From Posidonia oceanica (Eukaryota; Streptophyta; Magnoliopsida; Alismatales; Posidoniaceae), in the NCBI GenBank assembly GCA_037176725.1, contig JAZBRS010000075.1:77440001-77504000 (forward strand): DNA of 64,000 nucleotides, given 5' to 3'. Below the pieces are notes generated by a model. That model ran no database searches. It saw only the letters and a list, made by a program, of their open reading frames with translations, and was not told the DNA's origin. Numbering within the stretch: the first letter of the stretch is position 1; each line of letters starts with the position of its first letter. Shown here in pieces: positions 55,302 to 64,000 of this stretch. A program made the translations under genes and the position numbers.

Positions 55302-56871
55302 GTTCCTACATTAGAGGACAACAAAGATTTAGGAAGCCAAATTTTGAAAGGACGAAATCTACTATTTCCAAATCTATCCCTTTCTACCCTTCTAGATGGA
55401 TTTGGTTTCTTTACAACAAATATGTATTTTTCATGTGTTGTTTCTCTAATGAATCCATTTTTGTATGATTTCTCCTTAAAAGGGGAATAACCAATACCTT
55501 GTTTGTACATTGAGGATCTTTGACTAGATAACAATAAGTCTAGATTTTGTTTTCTCTTTGTAAATTTAACAACCATGTTACAAATATCATTACTCTTATC
55601 CTTCAAAGTTTTTATATCTTTTTCTAAGTTTGTAATCTTATGTCTCATGTGTTTCACATCCATGTTTAATTCAGTATTTTTAAGATTTAGACTTTCATTT
55701 TCAAATAAAAGTTTTCTTCTTTCATTTACTAGTGCATCATTCTTCTTTGTTAAATCATTGTTTTGTTGATTTAGAAGTTTAGAGGATGATTTTAAGGTTT
55801 TGTATTTTTCGTATAAATCATTAAATGCTTTAAGTAATTCTTCCATATCATCACCTTGGGAGATAAGGCAATCTTCTTGTACCATGAAGCACATGTTTGC
55901 CTTTTCAGAATCAGAGGATAATTCTTCATCAGAAAAAGAATCAGTGTCATCTCATGTGACTTGGAGTACCTTTTTCTTAGGCCTTCTATTTTTTTTTCTG
56001 AAACTTTTTATTTTAAGTAGAGGGCAATCTCTCTTGAGATGTCCTGGTTTGTTACAGTTGAAACACAAAAGTGCATCTTCTTGTTCATTAGATTTTCCTT
56101 TTCTTGGGAACTTTTTGTTTCTTATAAATCTTTTGAATTTCTAGTGAGGAGAGCTATTTCCTCATCATCTTCATTTTCAGTTTCTGAGTTAGTGGTTGTT
56201 TTTAATACAATTATCTTTTGACTTGGTTGTTTATCTTGTTCTTTTTCTTGCATTTGAACTTCATATGAGGTTAGATTACCAATTAAGCTTTCTAAGGGAT
56301 AAGTGGATAGATCTTTAGCTTCTTCTATGACAGTAGTTTTCCTTTCCCATCTGGGGGTTAAAGATCTTATCACTTTTTTAATTAAATCACTTTCGAGATA
56401 AGTTTTTCCTAGAGCTTGAGGAGAATTTGTGATATCACAGAATTTAGTAAACATTTCTCCTATAAGCTCATTTGGTTTCATATTAAAGAGTTCATATTTA
56501 TGTACAAGCATATTTATTTTTCTTTCTTTAACTTGATTGGTCCATTCATGGGTTACTTCAAGATTGTGCCATGTTTCTTGTGCAGTTGTACAGTTTGATA
56601 TTTTATTAAACTGTTCATGATTTACAGCACAAAAAATAATATTAAGACCTTTTGCATCTAGGGTGGCTAGTCTCTCATCTTCTTCATTCCATTCCCTATA
56701 TGGTTTTTCAATTTTAGGAAATCCATTAATAGTTATATCTTATAGTTTGAAGTTTATTGATTTTAAATATATGATCATCCTACATTTCCAATATGTGTAG
56801 TTGTTTCCATCAAAAAATGGAGGTCTATTAATGCTTTGTCCCTCAATTACATTATTGCTACTAGAGGCCAT
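55298..56871 (-). pseudogene. SIRE-type gag with zinc knuckle and coiled coil
   Basis: ATG at 56871 (66 bp from the LTR) begins MASSSNNVIEGQSINRPPFF; the capsid part continues to 56122 with LVHKYELFNMKPNELIGEMF. A CCHC knuckle (FNCNKPGHLKRDCPL) lies at about 56030-56075. The C-terminal part (55894-55298) is a heptad-like coiled coil rich in Lys, Asn and Leu. There is a TAA at about 56740, a frame change near 56130 and a stop near 55953. Confidence 0.85.
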
Positions 56872-56919
56872 TTTTTCTTTGTATAAGAAAGATTGTTAGA
56901 TCTTGAATATTTAGACAAC

Positions 56920-56934
56920 TTAGCTCTGATACCA
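56920..56934 (-). other. Primer-binding site of the SIRE-type element
   Basis: On the minus strand ATTGGTATCAGAGC follows the LTR end AACA. It is the initiator Met tRNA complement. The left duplicate is at 48617-48631. Confidence 0.85.
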
Positions 56935-56936
56935 AT

Positions 56937-58245
56937 TGTTAGGATCTAGTGACGCTCTAGAGGGGGTGAATAGAGTATTTAAAATATCACAGTGTTCTTT
57001 AATTAATTTAGCTTAAAATTACTTAAACAATTATATATGCACAGTCTATGATATTGAATTTTAATCTAAAGCATACAATGAAGGGGAAGAGAGGCAATGT
57101 ATGACTCAATTATGTATAGTGGTTCAGCCACCCTACCTAGTCTACTCCCAGATCCTTTCTGGAGTTCCCTTAATCTTAATCACAGTAAAGTACACTTATT
57201 TGATGAAGATTACAGCTTCCTCTGCAAATCCAGCAGAGCCATTCTCTTAACAGGAGAAGAATAATCACCCTTGTTACAATTTGCTTCACAAATACGTAGC
57301 TCTTTTGATCTCCACAATGCTCTTAGCACTTGAACACTCTTGTTGATGAACTTTACAGCTTGCTTGGGAGATATCTCACTTAAAGTAGGCTTTTGATGCT
57401 TGAGAGATGGAATATATGATATCACTTGTATTGGTGTTCCTTAGTGAGGTCCTTGGGGTCCTATTTATAGGTTTAGGAAGGTCATAAAGTGTATCTAACG
57501 GCTAGCCCAACGGATAGACCAAGACAACTGATTCGGTAGACCGAAAATGACCGGTTGACCGAAAAACTTAACGATCAACAGTATCGGCAGACAGATGAAT
57601 TACGGTTGTGCCGAAAACCTATAACGGTCAAAAACAAATGATTTCTGATGAACCCTAAATTGGTATACCGATACAAAATGGTTTTGCCGATTTTGACCTA
57701 ACTCCTTTTCTCAGTGTAACGGCCAAAAGTAAATGATTTTCTGATTAACTCTAAATCGGTATGCCAGTAGAAAATGGTTTTGTTGATTTTGACCTAACTT
57801 CTTTTTCTCAGTGTAACGGTCAAAAGTAAATGATTTTCTAATCAACTCTAAATCGGTATACCGGTAGAAAAACGGTTTGTCGATTTTGACCTATCTTATA
57901 TACTCTATCTTTTCTCACATGATTTCTTCTGGTCCTTGGGTGTGGATATTTCCTAAGATCTTTTTAAGATACCATACACCTTAGGAGATTTATTACATTC
58001 ACATAGTACAATAATAAAGAAAAATCATACAACATATTACAACAATAAAAAATAATCTTCTTGACATTTCTTCTTGTTTTCATGAAGGCTTTGATGTGGT
58101 ACTCTTTTCTGCTTCTGATGCTTCACTTGACGTGTATCATATGTTGATCTTTCCCAGATATATTTCCTATCTTAGAATAAACTCAAATATAATAACTCAA
58201 GTAATTTGTTATCATCAAAATTAAACATCTCATTGATTATTTTCA
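56937..58245 (-). repeat. SIRE-type LTR, right copy (1,309 bp)
   Basis: Same ends as the left copy. It carries an extra internal duplication of about 97 bp around 57720-57830 and many CGGNNNNCCG phrases (57530-57880). Confidence 0.9.
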
Positions 58246-59169
58246 ACAATGTTGACTCAATCTTTTGCTGTCACATTGATCACTTGGAAATATCTTGTAT
58301 TTGAAATTTAGTTTTAGATTTTTTTACTCGGATTTGTTTCTGAGATAATGAAGTCTTTGTAAGCCTATAAAATGGACCCATTGTGTAAATCTATGAAGGA
58401 CCATCTTCTAGGCTTAGACTCTCTTCTTCTTTTATTTTAGAGATCTTTAAGTTCCTCTTTTGTAATCTTAGTTGTTATTAATACACGTTTATTTTTCTTC
58501 TTAATATGTCTTGTACTTTTCCTTCTTTGTCTTTTATTTTGATGTTTTCTATTATCATGCTTGGCTAAGTTTTTAGTTCTAGGGTTGAAATGAAGTTTAT
58601 GTGAATTGAGATGTTATGATTAAGTTTTGTTTCATCTCTTGTGCTCTGTTGCTATGATTATGTAGACTGGATGTATATTACATAGATCGTTCATTATTCA
58701 ATAAACTTTGATAGGTTAATATTGAATTGATCTTTTTGGCGTATGCTTAGAAAAGAATAACTTGGAGGTTGTGTATATAATCTCAGATTTATCATATATC
58801 ATTTGATTTATTTGACTCTGTGTGTTTTTATCCTGTACTTGATATTCTATGATGCATTGTATATAGTATATGCTTGTTAAGGTAAAAATCATTCAATCTA
58901 ATATTGAGATCTAAAACAAGAAATAGAGTAAATTTAATTATGCATTCTCAATGTCACATAAATGGATTCGAAACCCTAGGTTTTAATTAATTTGATTACA
59001 TCTTTATATTCTTGTTTTAATTTTTAAGCATCATCTCTCTCAGACTCTTTTCAATAATTGATAGTTAATCTTTGTTGTTTTTGAACTTTATTTTTTGTGG
59101 GATCGACCCGTATTTGCATACGTACTACATAGTACGCTGTGTACTTGTGGTTAATTAAAATTTACATTA
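58246..59169 (+). repeat. Athila-like 3' LTR, right piece
   Basis: It resumes at the equivalent of about 42415 in the 5' LTR (TTTTGCTGTCACATTGATCA) and runs to TTTACATTA, followed by ATACA. About 280 bp between the two pieces is missing. Confidence 0.88.
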
Positions 59170-59174
59170 ATACA

Positions 59175-59697
59175 CTGTGACCACATGCAATCAATTAAAG
59201 TTAATAGTTTTCATGCAATCAAGAATCAGCTGTGTGTTGTGCATTTTCAATGGGTTTAAGTATCACTTGTTGTATGCAATATTAACACAAAACATGGAGT
59301 CAAAAACAACGAAATGCTAGAATAACATTAAAAGTCTTGGTAGAAAGGCAACGTCGAGCTTCTTGGGGGACTTCTTCGATCTTACCATCGTTTTCAACAA
59401 TAATTTGCATTGGAATTGTTGCGGAGAATGACTTTATTATTATTATTATTTGTAAACTGTAGCATATATATATTGGAATATAACTATACTTAGCTATGAG
59501 TACTATCACTAAGTATACAAAAATATAATTGTTATTCCTCCTCATAGGTTAGGAAGCAAAAATATTGCTACAGTTATGAATATAAGCCAGACAGGACAAA
59601 ATATAACATAAGCCGGACAGGGCAAAATATAATATAAACATCCATATTAAAGTTTGTAAAAAAAATTGAGCACCACATATCTATATGCTTAATATCC
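59175..59697. other. Intergenic DNA, nothing recognised
   Basis: An 81-codon minus frame (59545-59300) with a hydrophobic start and VENDGKIEEVPQEARRCL matches nothing I recognise. Confidence 0.5.
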
Positions 59698-62600
59698 TTA
59701 TGTTGCTGGGTCTGAAGAGCTTGGACCCGTAGTAGTCAGAGCAATGGTAGGCTGCCGGCTTACACCCACAACTGCATTTCCGCTAACTGGTGCATCAGGT
59801 AGTGGATCATCCATCACTGGGTGAACTTGATCCCAATCGTGCTTCAGTTGCCTCAGAGCATGTGGTATAGAAGCATGATCTGTTCCCTGTCTGGTGAACA
59901 AGTTTTCTGTCCAACAAGAGGTTAGTGACAAAATGTGATGAAATATCTCTACCCTGGTTTCTAAATATAACTTCATTCCTGTTCAACCATAAGCACCATA
60001 TTGTAGCTAGAACAAGAGTGTTCCATCCATGCAGACAAATGTTAAACTTGAAAGAAGTGTACAAGGAAAAAATTCCAGAAATATTGATATTGTGCAAATG
60101 ATTGTTTGCATCAACTAATAATGATTCCCAGATAGCTTTAGAAGTAGAACAATGCAAAAAAATGTGTAAAGTCAATTCTATGTTAGCACCATAGATTTCG
60201 CAGTAAGTTGGACAAGACCAGCCCCTCTTAATTAAATTAGATCTAGATAAAATTTTATCATGAAACACCAACCAAGTAAAAATTGTAACTTTTAAAGGAA
60301 CATCACATTTCCAGATGGAGTTCCTATGTATAAACCTTAGTCTTCAATCTTTTAAAATGCCGTAACAACTCTTGACTGTGAATTTGTCACTAGCTGTAAG
60401 AATCCAAGAAATAGAATATCTTCATTTGTCAATAAAGTAGAGTTCAAAAGATCGTATAGTTGTTGAAAGTGGAGACTAGGGTATTGTGAAGAAATAAACA
60501 TGCTATTGTTGAATGCCTGTAGCCCTTTATTTAGAAATGTCAAAAGCATTTTTGCAATAGAACATTTTTTATTCTTTGCCAGAGAATATAAGTCAAGGAA
60601 AACAAATTTCAGAGAAGTATTTGCAATCCATTTATTTTCCCAGAAAAGGATTTTTAAGCCATTGTTAACTGAAAATCTAGTAAAAGTGTTAACTACTAGG
60701 TAATAAGACTTTAATTCCTGCCAAAGTGGTGAGGAATTTCTAGAAGTGACATTCAATAAAGCCTGAAAATTGTTATGAAAGAAATATCTACTATTGATGA
60801 GGGTGGGCCATTTAACGCAATTATTATTTCCAAGATGCTGCCAAAGTAGTTCACACTTAAGTGCAGTATTAACATTTCTATTGTTAATAATTCTCAAACC
60901 ATTCTGCTGCTTTTTCCTTTATATACTTTGCCACTTAACAAAAGGGATACTTTTATTTCTAGAAGAATTTGAAGTCTACAAGAATCTCCTTCGATTTCTA
61001 TTAATTTCCTTCTCCACCCAGACTGGTAAATGAACGACAAATAAATAATAGGTCGGGATTGCTAATAATATTGAGTTGAGGAGGGTAAGTCTCCCCCTAA
61101 GAGATAAGTACCTAGACTTCCAAGATTCTAATTTACTAGTGATTTTATTTATGACTGTAGCCCAGTCGTTATAAGAAGCTTTTTTAAAATGCAAGGGAAG
61201 ACCTAGACAGGAGATTGACAGGGCAGTCCTAGTATAGTCTGACATAGCACTGTATTTATTTATCAGCTAAGGATTTAGAAATTCCAATTCTAGTTAGGGA
61301 GGATTTATTGAAGTTGATTTTCAGTTCAGAGTAAGCTTGGAAGCAGCAAAGAATTCTTTTGAAGTTAATGATACAACTATCATATGGGGTTAGAAAAAGC
61401 AAGGTGTCATCAATATATTGTATATTTAATATCTTAGGACCATTGTGAGGGAATTTTATTCTTTCAATTAAATTATTGTCTTTTCCCAAACATAGCATTC
61501 TATTTAAAACATGAGTAATAATTATAAATAATAGAGGAGATAGAGGATCACCCTGTCTAAGTCCATTTGAGGCTTAAAAAAAACCTTTAGGGGAGCCATT
61601 GATTAGGATAGAGAAGTTTGCTGAAAAGATGCATATTTTAACCCAAGTCATTCATTTTTCCCCAAAACCAAACCCCTTAAGAGCATTCATAAAAAAAAAT
61701 CTCAATTTACATTATCAAAGGCCTTTTCAAAGTCTAATTTAAGCATAATTCCTGGCATTTTCGAAGAGTGTAGGAGATGAAGTGTTTCTTGTGCTACTAG
61801 AAAATAATCACTAATATTGCGGCTGGGAAGAAAAGCACTTTGAGAATCATCTAAAAGAGTGTTGAGAATAGGGTTGAGCCTAGAGGCAAAACATTTAGAA
61901 ATGATTTTATAACTATTATTTAATAAACTAATTGGCCTATAATCTTAGATTTTTTAAGCCTTACTTTTTTTAGGAATGCGAGTTATAAAGGTTTGATTAA
62001 TGCATTGCAGGACATCAATGTTATTTGATTGATGGAAGAGTTGAAAAAGATCAATCAGATCACCCTTTATTATATTCCAAAAATGTTGATAAAAGCACAA
62101 GGAAAACCATCAAGTCCTGGGGATTTATCCTCCGGTAGAAAGAAAACATTGTGTTTAATTTCTTCTTCAGAAAATGGAATCTCAATCTCTTGAGGTTGAG
62201 TAATTTTATTTGGCAAAAGGAGATTCTAATTCAAGAAAATCCTAGGAGCCTGGGACTCATTAAAAAGATAATAAAAATGATCCTTAATAGCATTGCGTAT
62301 CAAAGTTGGAGAATCAGACCAACTACAATTAATGATTAGAGAGGTTATAGAATTTTTACTTCTTCTACTGTTAACGACTTTATAAAAGAAAGAAGTATTT
62401 AGGTCACCTGCTTTTAACCATTGAATGAAGGAGCGTTACTTCCAGTAAATTTCCTACTTAAGGAGGATATTAAAATGTTCTCGTCTTAAAGTTTGTTTCT
62501 GATGCCAGTCCTCCATGGATAAAGGGGAGGAATCAGCTTGGACATCCAGTCTATGTATTATGTCTTCTATTTCTACATATCGAGTGCAATAATCACCTCT

Positions 62601-62772
62601 ATGAGAAAGAAGCCAATTTTTGATTGCCTATTTTACAGCTTTTAGTTTGTAAGAGATTTTGGCAATAGGGTTTGCATTAGATGAACAATTCTCTTAACAA
62701 TTTTGAATTAAATTATCAAAACATTCGGATAGAAGCTAAGATTTATAAAATTTGAAGGGGAAAGGCTCCCAA
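59698..62772 (-). pseudogene. L1-type LINE ORF2 remnant (RT and zinc-binding region)
   Basis: On the minus strand, from right to left: a pre-RT segment with QWLKAGDLNTSFFYKVVNS, DKSPGLDGF (62101-62130), DYRPISLLNN, LKLDFEKAFDNVN (about 61713-61750), SNGLRQGDPLSPLLF, the YIDDT active site (61404-61418), then the connection and finally the zf-RVT zinc-binding region with HIFLHCSTSKAIWESL (60271-59807). This is the RT half of a non-LTR element. Stops and frameshifts are common. The endonuclease part is missing because the sequence is cut at 62773. No poly-A tail was identified at the 59698 end. Confidence 0.9.
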
Positions 62773-64000
62773 TGTAACGATCCAAGTCGCTACCAACAAA
62801 ACCAACAGCCCAACAAATTTAAAATTTAATTAAATACAACAATTACAGTAAAACACTGGGCTAACAATAATATCAATGCCAAGAACCTGCAGGGGACAGC
62901 TACGTGACTCCCACTATATACACTATACTCCAAATCAGCTAATCATCTACACCTGAAAACCAAACAAGCACACGTGAATGACCTAGAAATCGTCACCCAG
63001 CACACACTTCGCAAAACCACGCGAGAAACCGACGGAAAACCTCAAATACGGCACAACTGGTAAAACCCCAAAAATCTGGGTCCACAACAATCAATATAAT
63101 CAATCAAAACACCCTTCCCAAAGCCAACCTGCTAAAATCGGGAAAACGGCCCACCGGCCCAAAACCTCAAAACTACACAAAGCCCTCCAACCCCTCAGGC
63201 TGGGAAAACACTCGGCCCACTGACTAAGACAAGGCAGAAATACCCCGCAAAGCTAAACTCAAACAATATAATGGTCCACCGGCCCAAAGCTCGAAAACCA
63301 AAGCCACGCGCCACAACTGGGCGGGAAAGCAACTGGCTTACTACGGCCCAAAACACAGACCACAAACTCACGCTACACACAGGCGGAAAGCAACTGGCCC
63401 AATATGGCCTAAACACAGCAAAATATCACAAAGCTCAACTCGAGCAAAGCTTAAGGCCTAATACGGCCAGTAACAACAAAACACAGCCCCACGGGCACAA
63501 AACCACAACTGATCGTATTGCCTGGCGTCAAGCAACCGATCTGGCCTCAAGCAGTAGCCAGGGACTCACCCCTGCAGCTTACTACACTGCTACGAACACC
63601 CGCCCTGTGGAGGAGCGTATCCGTTCCGGCATCTCGTCACTAGAGACGCCTCAAAAGCAATCCCTCACCAGGGAAAGCTATTCACCCCAACTGGGTAAGT
63701 TGTCCTCACTCAGGACAAACCACAGGGCACGCCTAATATACGGCGACCTCAACTCAGTGCTCCGAACCACTAGAGGCTCCAACCCCTAAGCTCAGCCAGC
63801 ACCAGTGCCTCGAACTACTAGGGCTCCAACCCCTAGGCTCAGCCGGCACCCAAAACAAGGCGAGTCCCGGTGCCCGTAACAACTAGGGTATCACGTCTAG
63901 CTACGCAGGAGTATCATACCTCCCGAGTCCGCTGCTACGATACTGCTAGGTACGGCCGGCACCCGGACCCCCAAACCTCAACCCAGGCGAAGTGTGTGAC
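62773..64000. mobile_element. Possible LTR start of another retrotransposon, cut by the window end
   Basis: The LINE frame stops abruptly at TGTAACGATCC, the kind of start seen in some Gypsy LTRs. Base composition changes here to a C/A-rich sequence with recurring CAACTGGCCCA and CTCCAACCCCTA phrases. A 172-codon plus frame (63271-63789) looks compositional. No second end, PBS or coding region is in view, so the call is tentative. Confidence 0.4.

Larger units (their letters stand above)
48428..58245 (-). mobile_element. SIRE/Maximus-type Copia element with an extra partial copy
   Basis: Minus-strand order: right LTR (56937-58245), PBS, gag with coiled coil, protease, integrase, RT, RNase H, a repeat region, an envelope-like ORF, polypurine tract and left LTR (48633-49844). 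Beyond the left LTR lies another PBS and a truncated gag start (48428-48632), equal in spacing to the right side (66 bp from LTR to ATG). It sits inside the Athila 3' LTR; about 280 bp of that LTR is missing at the junction, so simple insertion does not explain it. Confidence 0.85.
42066..59169 (+). mobile_element. Athila-lineage Gypsy element, gag-protease only, 3' LTR interrupted
   Basis: The 5' LTR (42066-43334) and the split 3' LTR (48361-48427 plus 58246-59169) are flanked by a perfect ATACA duplication at 42061-42065 and 59170-59174. A PBS of the GCCGTTGCCGG type follows the first LTR, and a polypurine tract precedes the second. Between them are gag and protease of Athila type and 1.3 kb of non-coding DNA, but no RT, RNase H or integrase. 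It must have relied on another element to move. Confidence 0.88.

Noticed and set aside
59300..59545. 81-codon minus frame with hydrophobic start
   Set aside because: No family match, no splice or promoter context; not enough to call a gene.
63271..63789. 172-codon plus-strand frame near the window end
   Set aside because: C/A-rich composition, repeated phrases, no recognised motif; probably non-coding LTR sequence.

Overview
This is plant nuclear DNA, most likely from a eudicot. The evidence is the set of element lineages: a Tat/Ogre-type Gypsy giant with two RNase H domains, an Athila-type Gypsy element, a SIRE/Maximus-type Copia element, a short-LTR Copia element, a PIF/Harbinger DNA transposon and an L1-type LINE. 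The species cannot be named. I found no convincing host gene, tRNA or rRNA in the 64 kb. The window is a nest of transposable elements, and every long coding region carries stops or frameshifts.

Layout. 1-3069: AT-rich intergenic DNA with a G-rich repeat block and a 12-bp hairpin. 3075-17240: a Copia element on the minus strand, split by an 11,004-bp PIF/Harbinger element (3402-14405, TAA target duplication). When the transposon and one TAA are ignored, the Copia reading frame runs across the junction. The Harbinger element holds a transposase, a Myb/SANT-like partner gene, two long tandem arrays, a GRF zinc-finger mini-gene, a LINE fragment and a 1,342-bp solo LTR (9973-11314, TSD GACAT).

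17241-41770: a 24.5-kb Tat/Ogre-like Gypsy element on the minus strand, inserted in or beside the Copia 5' LTR (near-match TSD CACAC/CATAC). Its LTRs are 5.9 kb (17241-23175) and 3.5 kb (38274-41770, with a 2-kb internal deletion). Reading right to left it has a PBS, a leader, gag, protease, a G-patch segment, a low-complexity linker, RT, RNase H, a second RNase H, integrase, then an extra ORF resembling plant-mobile-domain proteins, and finally an array of short hairpin units with varying stems next to the 3' LTR.

42066-59169: an Athila-lineage element on the plus strand with a perfect ATACA TSD. It keeps gag and protease but no RT, RNase H or integrase. Its 3' LTR is broken at about 48427-58245 by a SIRE/Maximus-type Copia element on the minus strand. 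That element has LTR-internal-LTR structure plus a second, truncated gag start outside the left LTR, so it is the product of recombination or tandem insertion. It carries an envelope-like/plant-transposon ORF downstream of pol. 59698-62772: an L1-type LINE ORF2 remnant on the minus strand, apparently cut at 62773 by a sequence that may be the start of another LTR and runs off the window.

Relative order read from the nesting: the Copia is older than the Harbinger and the Ogre-like element; the Harbinger is older than the solo LTR; the Athila-like element is older than the SIRE-like element. The most unusual feature is the hairpin array at 23711-25327, where arm sequences change together while the inverted-repeat form is kept. 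Next are the extra ORF beside it, the tandem arrays bracketing the Harbinger genes, and the GRF mini-gene.
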